Positions 49,843 to 59,181 of a DNA stretch of 64,000 bases are shown in pieces. Each line of letters begins with the position of its first letter. Position 1 is the first letter of the stretch. Origin of the DNA: Fusibacter sp. 3D3 (lineage in GTDB: Bacteria > Bacillota > Clostridia > Peptostreptococcales > Acidaminobacteraceae); the NCBI RefSeq assembly GCF_001748365.1, contig NZ_BDHH01000003.1, positions 290,303 through 354,302 of the forward strand, read 5' to 3'. Position numbers and translations under genes: made by a program. Below the pieces are notes generated by a model, which saw nothing but the letters and a program-made list of their open reading frames with translations, searched no databases and was not told the DNA's origin.

Positions 49843-51960
49843 ATGACAGAAGTGAACCGAAAAGCAGGATTAAAAACATTTGAGGGCGTCTATACCCCTA
49901 CATTACTTACCATTTTAGGCGTTATACTCTATCTAAGGTTAGGCTGGGTCGTGGGAAATGTAGGGCTTATTGCTACAATAGTCATTATCGTTTTAGCCCA
50001 TATGATTACACTCACCACAGCCCTATCAATGTCGTCTATGCTCACCAATATTAAAATTGGTTCTGGTGGGGCGTATGCCATCATCACGAGATCGCTTGGG
50101 CTTGAGATGGGTGGTGCAATTGGCATTCCACTTTATTTGTCTCAAACATTCTCTATTGCCTTTTATATAACGGGTTTTAGTGAACTTTGGATTACATTTT
50201 TTCCAAATCATTCTCAAGTTGCTGTTGGCATAGGCACTTGGTTTGTCTTGTCGGCAATTTCAATGAAAAGTGCCAAACTGGCTTTCCGTTTACAATATGG
50301 CATATTAGTGGCCGTAGGATTATCCTTGATTTCTTTTTTTATAGGTCCTAATTTAAACGAAGGTTCACTTGTCTTAAAAGGGTCTTTTCAGATGAGCGAA
50401 TTTTGGAAGACATTCGCTATTTTCTTTCCCGCTGTAACAGGTGTTTTAACAGGCGCAACCATGTCTGGGGATCTAGAGAATCCTAGAGAAAGCATTATTA
50501 AGGGGACACTTGCCGCTATTTTTACTGGATTTGGGGTCTATTTATTTGTTGCTTTTTGGTTTGCACATCAAGCCACACAAGAAATGTTGCTCACGGATCC
50601 TTCGATCATATTCAAATTGGCGGGGGTTAAAGGACTTATCATTGCAGGGGTCATGGGGGCCGTGCTTTCGTCGGCACTTTCTACTTTAGTAAGTGCACCG
50701 AGGACTTTATCGGCACTTGCGGAAAACAGAGTGGTCCCCTTTAGCAATATTTTAGGGAAGCAGACGGCCAGTGGTGAACCTTTAAATGCCATAATGCTCT
50801 CATCCATCATCTCCCTAATTGTAATCGTTGCGGGGAATCTCAATAGCTTGGCAGAACTGCTTACGATGTTCTTTTTGACGACATATGGGATGATCAACAT
50901 TGTCGTGTTCTTAGAACAATTTACAGGTGTTATAAGCTATAGACCTAGCTTAAAGATGACAATTCTTGTGCCAATTATGGGTGCGTTGGGTTGTCTATCC
51001 GTAATGTTGCTGATTAATCCTCTATTTACAATTGTGACATTTGTAATCATTGGTATGATCTATTCATATCTAAAGACGAAAAATTTGGTATCCCCTTGGG
51101 GAGATGTTAGAGGCGGTATATTTATATCTGTTGCAGAATGGGCTGCACAGAAAGTATCCAGCAGTCCATATCATCCGAGATTGTGGAAACCTTCAATTGC
51201 AATTCCAGTAGAAAAGCCAGAAGATTTTAAACGACTTGTAAAAATAGTGTACAATCTCGCATATCCTTCAGGGCGGGTATATTATCTTACGTCTACAGAA
51301 AATCAGATTATGAATCAAAGTACTGAAAAAGAAATTGAAAGGGTCTTAAATCCATTAAAAGAGAAGCGCATTTTTGTTCAAAAGACGATTATTACATCTC
51401 CAGATTTTGAATCCATCATTGCACCAACGCTTCAGTGTATGAAAAGTTCATTTTTGCCGCCGAATATCGTTCTGTTTACGGTGAGTGATAATAAAGAGAA
51501 ACAAGACAAACTCAAGCAGATTATAAAATCCATCCAATTTTTAAAAACCTCCTATTGTTGTCTGTGGATTCATCCCAAAATGGGATTTGGCATAGAAAAT
51601 AAAATAAACCTTTGGCTGAGAAGCAAAAGTCCCAATAATGATTTAGCCGTTCTGTGTGCGTTGCAGCTTTCAAGGAACTTTGGTGCAGAACTTAACTTGT
51701 GTAGAGTTGTTCGAAATGAAGCGGAACAAGAAGAAACGGTGAAAAAAATGCTTACTTTTGTTGAAGATGCTAGATTGCCCGTTAATACGAAAGTACGTGT
51801 TCTTTTGGGGTCTTTTCATGAAAATATTGTTACGACACATGCAGATTTAAATATAATCGGTATGCCAGTAAGTTATGAGTCTATGATTGAAATAATAGAT
51901 ATTGTACCAAGTAGTGCTTTATTTGTATCATCCATAGGACATGAAGACGTTATGTTGTAA
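49843..51960 (+). CDS. Cation-chloride-cotransporter-like (SLC12-type) APC permease
   Basis: Membrane transporter of 705 residues. It begins with LKTFEGVYTPTLLTILGVILYLRLGWVVGN (spanning residues about 10-39), the typical SLC12 start, and GPNLNEGSL, FAIFFPAVTGVLTGATMSGDLENP follow near 195-220. About twelve helices to residue 440, then a cytoplasmic tail of about 260 residues. Prokaryotic members are known structurally, but substrates vary (amino acids or ions). RBS AGGTGA is upstream; a perfect palindrome terminator follows. Unrelated in function to the defence genes before it. Confidence 0.85.
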   Translation: MTEVNRKAGLKTFEGVYTPTLLTILGVILYLRLGWVVGNVGLIATIVIIVLAHMITLTTALSMSSMLTNIKIGSGGAYAIITRSLGLEMGGAIGIPLYLSQTFSIAFYITGFSELWITFFPNHSQVAVGIGTWFVLSAISMKSAKLAFRLQYGILVAVGLSLISFFIGPNLNEGSLVLKGSFQMSEFWKTFAIFFPAVTGVLTGATMSGDLENPRESIIKGTLAAIFTGFGVYLFVAFWFAHQATQEMLLTDPSIIFKLAGVKGLIIAGVMGAVLSSALSTLVSAPRTLSALAENRVVPFSNILGKQTASGEPLNAIMLSSIISLIVIVAGNLNSLAELLTMFFLTTYGMINIVVFLEQFTGVISYRPSLKMTILVPIMGALGCLSVMLLINPLFTIVTFVIIGMIYSYLKTKNLVSPWGDVRGGIFISVAEWAAQKVSSSPYHPRLWKPSIAIPVEKPEDFKRLVKIVYNLAYPSGRVYYLTSTENQIMNQSTEKEIERVLNPLKEKRIFVQKTIITSPDFESIIAPTLQCMKSSFLPPNIVLFTVSDNKEKQDKLKQIIKSIQFLKTSYCCLWIHPKMGFGIENKINLWLRSKSPNNDLAVLCALQLSRNFGAELNLCRVVRNEAEQEETVKKMLTFVEDARLPVNTKVRVLLGSFHENIVTTHADLNIIGMPVSYESMIEIIDIVPSSALFVSSIGHEDVML

Positions 51961-51981
51961 AGTGAATATAGTTTTTAAACC

Positions 51982-52020
51982 TATAGTCAAGACTATTAAT
52001 AGTCTTGACTATATTTATTT
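51982..52020 (+). terminator. Perfect-palindrome terminator after the CCC-like permease
   Basis: ATAGTCAAGACTATT and AATAGTCTTGACTAT are perfect complements (51983-52012), followed by ATTTATTTTG. Also a potential cruciform. Confidence 0.85.
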
Positions 52021-52035
52021 TGAATGATATAAAGA

Positions 52036-52050
52036 TGATACTGATAATCA
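52036..52050 (+). promoter_or_regulatory. Fur-like box upstream of the LysR gene
   Basis: TGATACT-G-ATAATCA matches the 7-1-7 Fur consensus TGATAAT-N-ATTATCA at 12 of 14 positions. Lies 37 nt before the start codon. A second box is at 53078-53092. Confidence 0.55.
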
Positions 52051-52086
52051 ATTTCAAGAAAAATATGAAACAGAATGAGGTTTTTA

Positions 52087-53004
52087 ATGGAAATAAAGCA
52101 GTTGGAATACTTTATAGCGGTGATTGAGTGCAAAAGCTTAAATAAAGCAGCAGAGAGGCTTTATACTTCACAGCCTAATGTGAGCAAGGTTCTAAAGCGT
52201 TTAGAGACCGAACTTGGCACTCGGCTTGTGAATAGAACTTCTAAAGGGGTGGTCTTAACCGGTTTTGGAGACCAACTTTATGAGTATTCAAAAAATATAA
52301 TGAAAACCGTTAGAATTGTAGAAGAAATGGCTGAAGATGTGGTTTACGATCAATTGAAGGTGGCTACTTTTCCGAGCAATATGATTTCAAGAATGCTTAC
52401 AGATTATTATATGGGTAGGACGGATAAAGCTTTACACATTAAGTTTTTAAATGGTACAGTTGAGAAAATTGTCGAATATGTGCACGGTTTAACGGTGAAT
52501 ATCGGTGTCGTTTTTTATCCTGAGCATCAAGAGCGGACCTTTAATCAGATTTTAAATAAGAAAAATTTGATTTTTCATAGGTTGAGATGCTGTAAAGTCT
52601 GTATATATGCAGGACCAGCGCATGATTTTTACAGCAAAGAAAGCCTTAAGTTTTCGGATCTGGAAAACTTGAGGTTCGTGCAGGGGAGTAAGGACTATTT
52701 CTCAATGATGGAACATGTAGAGGCACTGAGCAATGGCGTGATAAAATTGAATCAAATAAAGCATATTATTCACACCAACAGCGATCATATGATGATGAAC
52801 ATGCTTAAATATTCAGACTTATGTACACTGGGAATTGATTTTATGAAACACAACTATCATGATAATGAAATTAAGAAAATCGCAATTGAAGATTCAAATT
52901 CATGCATTAAAGTGGGTTATATGATGCGCAATGATTTACAGTTGAGTTCGAGTGAAATCGATTTTATAAGACATTTGAGGCGGCTTTTCGAAAGTGCGTT
53001 ATAA
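52087..53004 (+). CDS. LysR-family transcriptional regulator
   Basis: Regulator of about 305 residues. The winged helix begins MEIKQLEYFIAVIECKSLNKAAERLY and has SQPNVSKVLKRLETELGTRLVNR (residues about 29-51); the effector domain occupies the rest. ATG 52087 follows GAGG at proper spacing; an in-frame ATG 12 nt earlier is weaker. It lies upstream of the ABC operon on the same strand. Its stop codon is inside a 19-bp inverted repeat TTATAACAA-A-TTGTTATAA (52999-53017) that could be its operator. A Fur-like box lies in its own promoter region. Confidence 0.87.
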   Translation: MEIKQLEYFIAVIECKSLNKAAERLYTSQPNVSKVLKRLETELGTRLVNRTSKGVVLTGFGDQLYEYSKNIMKTVRIVEEMAEDVVYDQLKVATFPSNMISRMLTDYYMGRTDKALHIKFLNGTVEKIVEYVHGLTVNIGVVFYPEHQERTFNQILNKKNLIFHRLRCCKVCIYAGPAHDFYSKESLKFSDLENLRFVQGSKDYFSMMEHVEALSNGVIKLNQIKHIIHTNSDHMMMNMLKYSDLCTLGIDFMKHNYHDNEIKKIAIEDSNSCIKVGYMMRNDLQLSSSEIDFIRHLRRLFESAL

Positions 53005-53017
53005 CAAATTGTTATAA
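52999..53017. promoter_or_regulatory. 19-bp inverted repeat, candidate LysR operator
   Basis: TTATAACAA-A-TTGTTATAA, perfect 9-1-9, overlaps the LysR stop codon and sits about 22 bp before the -35 box of the ABC operon. Contains a T-N11-A core as in LysR-binding sites. Confidence 0.55.
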
Positions 53018-53039
53018 CAAGGAAGTTCCAGAATTGAAT

Positions 53040-53092
53040 TTGTGACTCGGTGAAGAGTATGATATAGTTATCCTTGTTGAAAATGATTATCA
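53040..53092 (+). promoter_or_regulatory. Promoter with Fur-like box for the second Opp/Nik-type ABC operon
   Basis: TTGTGA (53040-53045), 17-nt spacer, TATAGT (53063-53068). TGAAAAT-G-ATTATCA (53078-53092) lies at the transcription start region and differs from the 7-1-7 Fur consensus at one position. Iron-dependent (or other Fur-family metal) repression is predicted. Confidence 0.7.
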
Positions 53093-53107
53093 ATTAGGAG
53101 GAACTGT

Positions 53108-54748
53108 ATGAAAATGAGTAAAAAGCATAAATCCATTTCATGGATTTTATTAATGGTTTTGATTATAATGGCTTTGACAGGATGTAAATCTAGTGAAGTG
53201 GCAGAAGCAAAACCGGTTGAAACATCAGAACAAGAGGAAGCCGCAGTGGTTAAAGAAGTGCGTAAAGATTTAGTTTTTGTAAATTTTAGAGATATCAGAG
53301 ATCTAAATCCGCACCTATACGCTGGTGAGATGTACGCTCAAGAGATGCTGTATGAAACACTGATAACGATAACGGCTGATGGCTATGCGCCAGCACTTGC
53401 TGAAAGCTGGGAAATAAGCGAAGATGGCAAGGTGTATACTTTTAAAATGAGAGAAGGTGTTTATTTTTCTGATGGTGAAATATGCGATGCCTATGCGATA
53501 AAAGCAAATTTTGATGCGATCATCGAGAATAAAGAGCGACATACTTGGCTTGAGATGATGAACCTACTTGTGAGCGTGGAAGCACCTGATGAAAGCACTT
53601 TCAAGATAACCTTATCGGCACCATACTATCCAATGTTGACGGAACTGGGTGTTACTAGGCCGTTTGCAATGATCTCTCCAAAGGCAATGAAAGAGGGCCA
53701 TACGAAGGATGGTGTGCTTGGACACATCGGTACAGGCCCATATGTTCTAAAAGAATTTAAAATAGATGAATATGCTATCTTTGAAGCTAACCCGAACTAT
53801 TGGGGAGAGAAACCAGCGATTGAAACCATTACGGTTAAGGTCATCCCAGATAATCAAACGAGAATTTTAGCGCTTGAAAATGATGAAATTGATTTGATCT
53901 ATGGTAAAAATATGATTGATGCAGATACGATTAACAAGTACGCTGGCAGTGAAACTATGGAAATTGCATTATCAGAACCGACGTCTACTAGGCAGCTTTT
54001 AATGAATTCTAGTAGTCCTGTCTTAGGTGACATAGAAGTGAGAAAGGCAATTCAATATGCCACTGATAAAAAAATGCTTTCTGAGGGTATCTTTTATGGT
54101 CTTGAAAAGCCTGCTGATTTTCTCTTCGCAGAGACAGTGCCTTACTGTAATGTAGGCCTGAAAGCATATGGATATGATACAGATAAGGCGATTAGTTTGC
54201 TGGAAGGCGCAGGTTGGATTTTAGGCAGTGATGGCATCAGGGCAAAAGACGGTCAAAAATTAGCTTTTGAAATGCTTTATAATAGCAACAGCGTAACAGA
54301 AAAGACTATTTCGGAGTACCTACAATCTCAATACAGTCAATTGGGGATGGCGGTTTCCATAAAAGGTGAAGAGGAACAATCTTACAGGGACAATATGAAG
54401 GCAGGTAATTTTGATATGGTCTTTAATATCAGTTGGGGAACGCCTTATGATCCTCAATCGTCATTGGCCGCAATGCAAAGACCTGTATATGGTGATTTTG
54501 CTGCACAGCAGGGCTTGCATAACAAGGCGGAAATCGATAGCACGATTAGTGAGATTATGGTTTCAACTTCAGAAGAAGAAAGACAAAGGCTTTATTCTGA
54601 AGTGTTAACGAGTCTTCACGAGGATGCACTTTATCTACCTTTAACTTATGAATGCAACAAAGCGATTTATAAAAAGGGCCTTGAAGGTGTTGGTTTTACA
54701 CAAAGTCAGTACGAAGTTCCCTTTGCGGACATGTATTTTGCAAAGTAA
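53108..54748 (+). CDS. Opp/Nik-family ABC importer substrate-binding lipoprotein (second system)
   Basis: Lipoprotein receptor of 546 residues with signal peptide 1-25 and lipobox LTGC, then a Glu-rich tether and the SBP_bac_5 fold: VNFRDIRDLNPHLYAGEM, LAESWEISEDGKVYTFKMREGVYF near 100, RKAIQYATDKKML near 315. Closest in flavour to NikA-type (nickel or metallophore) receptors rather than OppA, judged by the N-terminal RDLNPHLY and length. RBS AGGAGG. The promoter carries a Fur-like box, suggesting uptake of a metal chelate (inference). It heads a six-gene operon ending with an aspartoacylase-like gene. Confidence 0.88.
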   Translation: MKMSKKHKSISWILLMVLIIMALTGCKSSEVAEAKPVETSEQEEAAVVKEVRKDLVFVNFRDIRDLNPHLYAGEMYAQEMLYETLITITADGYAPALAESWEISEDGKVYTFKMREGVYFSDGEICDAYAIKANFDAIIENKERHTWLEMMNLLVSVEAPDESTFKITLSAPYYPMLTELGVTRPFAMISPKAMKEGHTKDGVLGHIGTGPYVLKEFKIDEYAIFEANPNYWGEKPAIETITVKVIPDNQTRILALENDEIDLIYGKNMIDADTINKYAGSETMEIALSEPTSTRQLLMNSSSPVLGDIEVRKAIQYATDKKMLSEGIFYGLEKPADFLFAETVPYCNVGLKAYGYDTDKAISLLEGAGWILGSDGIRAKDGQKLAFEMLYNSNSVTEKTISEYLQSQYSQLGMAVSIKGEEEQSYRDNMKAGNFDMVFNISWGTPYDPQSSLAAMQRPVYGDFAAQQGLHNKAEIDSTISEIMVSTSEEERQRLYSEVLTSLHEDALYLPLTYECNKAIYKKGLEGVGFTQSQYEVPFADMYFAK

Positions 54749-54770
54749 TTTTAAAACGCAATTTTAAAGG

Positions 54771-54795
54771 AGGGCCTTCTCAAAATGGAGGCCCT
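54771..54795 (+). promoter_or_regulatory. Intra-operon hairpin after the receptor gene
   Basis: AGGGCCT and AGGCCCT form a 7-bp stem around an 11-nt loop between the receptor and permease genes, followed by TATATTTTA. Such stems commonly stabilise the receptor mRNA or partly terminate, giving more receptor than permease. Confidence 0.6.
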
Positions 54796-54814
54796 ATATT
54801 TTAATGGAGGGCTT

Positions 54815-55753
54815 ATGTCGTTTTATATTATCAGACGAACGATGATCTCTGTTTTGTTGATTTTGGTCGTGACGTTTGTGTGTTTTGTTTTTATCAATCT
54901 AATCCCTTCGGATCCAGCGGAAGTTGTGTTGAGAGTGAGACAGACGCCTGTTGTAACAGAAACGGCGATTGCTGAGATTCGGGCTGAACTTGGGTTAGAT
55001 GATCCTTACTTGGTAAGGTACTTTAGATGGCTTAAGGATTGTATTCAACTAGATTTTGGTGTGAGCTACGTGAATCCAACGCGCACTGTTATAGGAGAAT
55101 TTGCAAGAACTTTACCTGCTACAGTGACTTTGGCATTGAGTTCACTTTTGATTGTGATTCTTGTCAGTATTCCGACAGGCTTTTTTTGCGCTGTGTATAA
55201 AGACAGTTGGTTCGATAAGATGGCTCGTGTTTTTGTTTTCTCAACGACCTCAATGCCAGCTTATTTGGTTGGACTTATACTAATGTGGTTTCTGAGTTAT
55301 AAACTGAAATGGTTGCCTACAAGCGGCAGCGGTAGTTTTAAAAATTTGATTATGCCGTCGATTACGGTGGCAATGACTTATATTTCTACTTATATTCGGT
55401 TGATCCGAACCAACATGCTTGAAAATATGAAGGAAGATTACGTGGCCTATGCTAAAGTGAGAGGACTAAAACCATGGCGAATTTCAGTGCTTCATATATT
55501 GAGAAATTCGCTTCAATCTTGTATTGTGGCCATAGGCATGAGCATCCCTCAATTGATATCCGGAACGATTGTTGTGGAAAATGTATTTGCTTGGCCGGGC
55601 ATTGGAAAACTCTGTATAGAATCTATTTTTAACAGAGATTACCCTATGATTCAACTTTATATTTTATTTATTGGCATCTTATTTGTTGTCTTTAATCTCA
55701 TCTTTGATATTATTCAGCATGTTGCAGATCCTAGAGTTAGGAGTTTATCATGA
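54815..55753 (+). CDS. Opp/Nik-family ABC permease (NikB type, second system)
   Basis: Membrane subunit of about 312 residues beginning MSFYIIRRTMISVLLILVVT; six predicted helices; IPSDPAEVVLRV in the first periplasmic loop and GLKPWRISVLHILRNSLQS as the ATPase-contact loop near 215. ATG 54815 follows GGAGG at four bases; the in-frame ATG at 54785 lies in the hairpin and is not used. The stop overlaps the next permease start. Confidence 0.9.
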   Translation: MSFYIIRRTMISVLLILVVTFVCFVFINLIPSDPAEVVLRVRQTPVVTETAIAEIRAELGLDDPYLVRYFRWLKDCIQLDFGVSYVNPTRTVIGEFARTLPATVTLALSSLLIVILVSIPTGFFCAVYKDSWFDKMARVFVFSTTSMPAYLVGLILMWFLSYKLKWLPTSGSGSFKNLIMPSITVAMTYISTYIRLIRTNMLENMKEDYVAYAKVRGLKPWRISVLHILRNSLQSCIVAIGMSIPQLISGTIVVENVFAWPGIGKLCIESIFNRDYPMIQLYILFIGILFVVFNLIFDIIQHVADPRVRSLS

Positions 55754-56580
55754 ATTTATTAGCGCGCATAAGGAAATCAAAACAAGCGAAGGGCTTGTTG
55801 CTTTTTATATTAATGGTGGCACTTGTGGGCATTTTTGCACCGTTTATTGCACCAAATGATCCATATGAAACGAATTTGATTATGAAATTTAAACCTTTTA
55901 GTGCTGCGTTTCCACTGGGGACAGACCACTTGGGGCGATGTATCCTTTCGAGATTGATCTATGGCATAAGACCCACACTTTTCTTGTCGCTTTTAACGAT
56001 GCTGGGGACTATTTTTTTAGGTGCTTTTATGGGCATCATGGCAGGTTACTTTAAGGGATGGGTAGATGAAGTCATCATGAGAATTGTAGATGTGATGCTT
56101 TCTTTTCCAAGTCAAATCATGATCTTTGCAGTGATTGCGCTCTTTGGTGTCAATATGATCAATGTCATTTTAGCCAATGTTTTTATCAAATGGGCTTGGT
56201 ATGCTCGAATGATTCGTACAAAAGTGCTCCAATATCGCGAAAAGGATTATATTCTTTATTCAAAGTGTGTGGGTTCATCAGGGGGCTATATTTTAAGAAA
56301 ACACCTAATTCCCAATATTTCTGCTGAACTGGTGGTCTTAGCAACTTTGGATATTGGTTGGGCAATTATCAATATTTCCACTTTGTCGTTTTTAGGCTTG
56401 GGGGTTCAAGCACCGATGCCCGAGTGGGGCGCCATGCTCAGTGAAGCTAAAAATGTCATGATGACAAATCCAGTTCAAATGTTCGCACCAGGCATCGCTA
56501 TTATTTTAATGGTATCTGCTTTTAATATGCTCGGGGACGTTATGAGAGATGTATTAGATCCGAAAGAGGTGTTTGAATGA
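55750..56580 (+). CDS. Opp/Nik-family ABC permease (NikC type, second system)
   Basis: Membrane subunit of 276 residues. N-terminal helix near residues 15-35, then FPLGTDHLGRCILSRLIYGIR, the NikC/DppC signature, near 55; EAA-type loop YSKCVGSSGGYILRKHLIPN near 170; five to six helices in all. Starts inside the previous stop (ATGA) and ends in the next gene's start (ATGA), so the whole operon is translationally coupled. Confidence 0.9.
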   Translation: MNLLARIRKSKQAKGLLLFILMVALVGIFAPFIAPNDPYETNLIMKFKPFSAAFPLGTDHLGRCILSRLIYGIRPTLFLSLLTMLGTIFLGAFMGIMAGYFKGWVDEVIMRIVDVMLSFPSQIMIFAVIALFGVNMINVILANVFIKWAWYARMIRTKVLQYREKDYILYSKCVGSSGGYILRKHLIPNISAELVVLATLDIGWAIINISTLSFLGLGVQAPMPEWGAMLSEAKNVMMTNPVQMFAPGIAIILMVSAFNMLGDVMRDVLDPKEVFE

Positions 56581-57404
56581 ATGAGCCCTTGTTGGAAGTA
56601 AAGGCACTTCAGATCAATTTAAAACAGAAAAATAAACATCAGCAAATAATAAAGGGTGTCAAATTTGAGCTCTTCAAAGGTGAGTGTCTCGGTATTCTCG
56701 GGGAGTCTGGCAGCGGCAAGAGCTTGACGATGAAATCCATTGTGGGAATTTTGGATGCTTCTTTTTCAGTTGAGGGAGAAATACTTTTCAAGGGAGATGA
56801 TCTCATGAAAATGTCTCAAAATGAGCTTAGAAAAATAAGAGGGTGTAAGATTGCGATGATCATGCAGCAACCCATGGCGTGTTTTGATCCCCTAATTAAG
56901 ATCGGTGCACAAATCAGAGAGACACTCCATGCGCATTTGACTTTAAAAAAAGAGGCTATGCATGCGAAATGTCTATCGATATTAGAGTATATGTGCATCC
57001 AAAATCCAGAGGAAGTTCTGCAAAAATATCCACATCAATTGAGTGGGGGGATGCTTCAGCGGATTATGATTGGACTTGCACTGGCACTTGAGCCAGATAT
57101 AATCATTGCGGACGAACCCACGACGGCGATTGACGCTATAACACAGTATGAGATTATAAAGGAGTTTCAAAAAATCAAACAGCGTGGCGGCACTTCGCTC
57201 CTCTTTGTCTCTCATGATTTAGGGGTTATAGAAAATGTCGCTGATAGAGTATTGGTGATGAATCAAGGCTGTGTTGTGGATCAAGGCAGCTTACAGGAAA
57301 TTGTGGAACATGCTGATGATGCATACACAAGGCAGCTGATTAAAACACGAAGTTGTGTAAGGCAAAAGTATTTAGAAGCGTTGAAAGAGAGGTCTCCAGA
57401 ATGA
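56577..57404 (+). CDS. Opp/Nik-family ABC ATPase (NikD type, second system)
   Basis: ATPase of 275 residues. Walker A GESGSGKSL near residue 41, Q-loop IAMIMQQPMACFDP near 92, signature LSGGMLQRIMIGLALALEPD (starting near 152), Walker B IIIADEPTTAID near 173 and switch H SHDLGVIENV near 205. Unlike the ATPase at 4621-5556 it lacks the OppD cysteine extension, as NikD-type proteins do. Overlaps both neighbours. Confidence 0.9.
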   Translation: MNEPLLEVKALQINLKQKNKHQQIIKGVKFELFKGECLGILGESGSGKSLTMKSIVGILDASFSVEGEILFKGDDLMKMSQNELRKIRGCKIAMIMQQPMACFDPLIKIGAQIRETLHAHLTLKKEAMHAKCLSILEYMCIQNPEEVLQKYPHQLSGGMLQRIMIGLALALEPDIIIADEPTTAIDAITQYEIIKEFQKIKQRGGTSLLFVSHDLGVIENVADRVLVMNQGCVVDQGSLQEIVEHADDAYTRQLIKTRSCVRQKYLEALKERSPE

Positions 57405-58171
57405 TTGAAGTCAGAGATGTTTATGTGAGTTTTAAAAAAGAAAACCAATCGAGTCTTCTGGGGTCTGATCGCAATACCGTCCTGAAGTCCATTTCATTTT
57501 CAGTGCCAAGGGGGATTAACCTAGGGATTTTAGGAGAAAGTGGCAGTGGCAAAAGTACACTTGGGAAAGTAATTTGTGGTTTATTGAAGCCGGATTCAGG
57601 GCAAGTTACAATTGATGGAAATCTCCTTTATCAAAAGGGGATTCGGAGTAAACGCAAAAAAACCCCCATGGTGAGTGTGGTATTTCAAGATTATAAGTCG
57701 TCGACAAATCCTAGAATGACTGTTGGAGATATTATACTTGAGTCTTTGATTCGCGTTGAGCATTTTAAAGACAGATCAGAATACGATAAGGCTATTGACT
57801 CTGCACTTGAACGGGTTAATCTGTCTAAAGATTATAAAGATCGCTTTCCACACGAACTCAGTGGAGGACAACTTCAGAGAGTTTGTATTGCTAGGGCATT
57901 GGCAACACAAGCGAAAGTCATTGTTTTTGATGAAGCGGTCAGTGCGCTTGACGCTCATACTCAAGTTCAAATCATGGATTTGTTAAAGCATATTCAAGAA
58001 GCGTTAAACTTAACTTACATCTTTATAACGCATGATTTGACCAGTGTGACCTATTTTTGTGATTATGTGAAATTTTTGTATCAAGGTGAGTTTACAGAGA
58101 GCATTGAGGTGTCAAGACTTTCTGAAGTGAGGGATGTCTATGCGCATAAGCTCCTTAATGCAGTTTTATAA
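57401..58171 (+). CDS. Opp/Nik-family ABC ATPase (NikE type, second system)
   Basis: ATPase of about 256 residues. ATG 57401 overlaps the previous stop as ATGA; the longer frame to 57353 lies inside the previous gene. Walker A GESGSGKST near residue 45, Q-loop VSVVFQDYKSSTNPRMTVG near 88, signature LSGGQLQRVCIARALA near 148, Walker B VIVFDEAVSALD near 170 and switch H THDLTSVTYF. Pairs with the NikD-type ATPase. Followed 25 nt later by the aspartoacylase-like gene. Confidence 0.9.
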   Translation: MIEVRDVYVSFKKENQSSLLGSDRNTVLKSISFSVPRGINLGILGESGSGKSTLGKVICGLLKPDSGQVTIDGNLLYQKGIRSKRKKTPMVSVVFQDYKSSTNPRMTVGDIILESLIRVEHFKDRSEYDKAIDSALERVNLSKDYKDRFPHELSGGQLQRVCIARALATQAKVIVFDEAVSALDAHTQVQIMDLLKHIQEALNLTYIFITHDLTSVTYFCDYVKFLYQGEFTESIEVSRLSEVRDVYAHKLLNAVL

Positions 58172-58195
58172 AAACGATATGATGGAGGAGAACCC

Positions 58196-59119
58196 ATGAA
58201 TACAGAAAAAATAATAAAAACATATCCCTTGAATGTTATAAATTCACAATTGAGCTTGGATGTTTTTGAGTTTGGTGATGGAGATGGTGAGACTTGTCTA
58301 ATAACGGCTGGCGTACATGGTGCAGAAGACACTTCTATTTTAGCCGCTTTTGAGGTGATGACTCATCTGGAATCTATTCAGGTGAAGGGTACTGTCATTG
58401 TGGTGCCTATTTGTAATCCAAATGGATTTTATAATTTTTCAAAGCAAGTGGTTCCAGAAGATGGTCTGAATCTCAATCGTGTGTTCCCAGGAAATCCCGA
58501 AGGGACTTTATCTCAAAAAATAGCGTATACGTTAGAACGAAAACTTGTGAAGAAATGTGATTATCACGTGGATTTACACGGTGGTGATGTCCATGAAAAG
58601 GTGATGCCATTTGTGTATTATGTAGGTGAAGCTAGTGATGAAGTCGTTAGAAAAGCGCAAAAAATGGCTCAGAGTCTAAATGTTTCTGTCATGGTGAAGT
58701 CCTCTTCGAAGACGGGGTTTTATAGTTACTCAGGAATTCTTGGTAAACCGTCTATTTTAATAGAAAGAGGTGGTGCTTTTGAGAAATCTGAAGAAGTTGT
58801 GGATTTGTATAAAAAAGATGTGCTCTCCGTCTTAGCTGAACTAGATTTAATAGCTTCTGAATTCAAAGGACATCGGGAAGAAAAGATTTCAGATGTGACG
58901 TGTTCGAAGTATCCTGTTGCTTTATATTCTGGATTTTGGAAACCCCAAAAAAAGCCAGGGGATTTAATTAGGAAAGGCGAAATTTTAGGAAAGATCCATG
59001 ATATAAAGGATAATGTATTACAAGAGATCATCGCAGAGGAAGATGGAATTGTTTTATATCAAGTGGAGACACTTGGTGTAGGCAAGGGTACTGAGGTAGT
59101 TGCTTATGGGTTTTTGTAA
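58196..59119 (+). CDS. Succinylglutamate desuccinylase/aspartoacylase-family zinc hydrolase
   Basis: Zinc-dependent hydrolase of 307 residues. Zinc ligands His41 and Glu44 (GVHGAED) and His128 (VDLHGG) are visible; LNLNRVFPGNPEGT near 91 binds the carboxylate, and the catalytic Glu is in LIERGG near 190. The C-terminal 70 residues are a lipoyl-like/beta domain. Members deacylate amino acids or cleave amide bonds. Last gene of the Fur-boxed ABC operon (RBS GGAGGAG), so it may process the imported compound, for example releasing metal from a chelator or hydrolysing an acylated amino acid (inference). Confidence 0.85.
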   Translation: MNTEKIIKTYPLNVINSQLSLDVFEFGDGDGETCLITAGVHGAEDTSILAAFEVMTHLESIQVKGTVIVVPICNPNGFYNFSKQVVPEDGLNLNRVFPGNPEGTLSQKIAYTLERKLVKKCDYHVDLHGGDVHEKVMPFVYYVGEASDEVVRKAQKMAQSLNVSVMVKSSSKTGFYSYSGILGKPSILIERGGAFEKSEEVVDLYKKDVLSVLAELDLIASEFKGHREEKISDVTCSKYPVALYSGFWKPQKKPGDLIRKGEILGKIHDIKDNVLQEIIAEEDGIVLYQVETLGVGKGTEVVAYGFL

Positions 59120-59181
59120 AGCGCGTTAGGTCACATGGTTTTCTTTTTAAGAAGGTGTTTGGGGTGACTTTATCTATGGCT

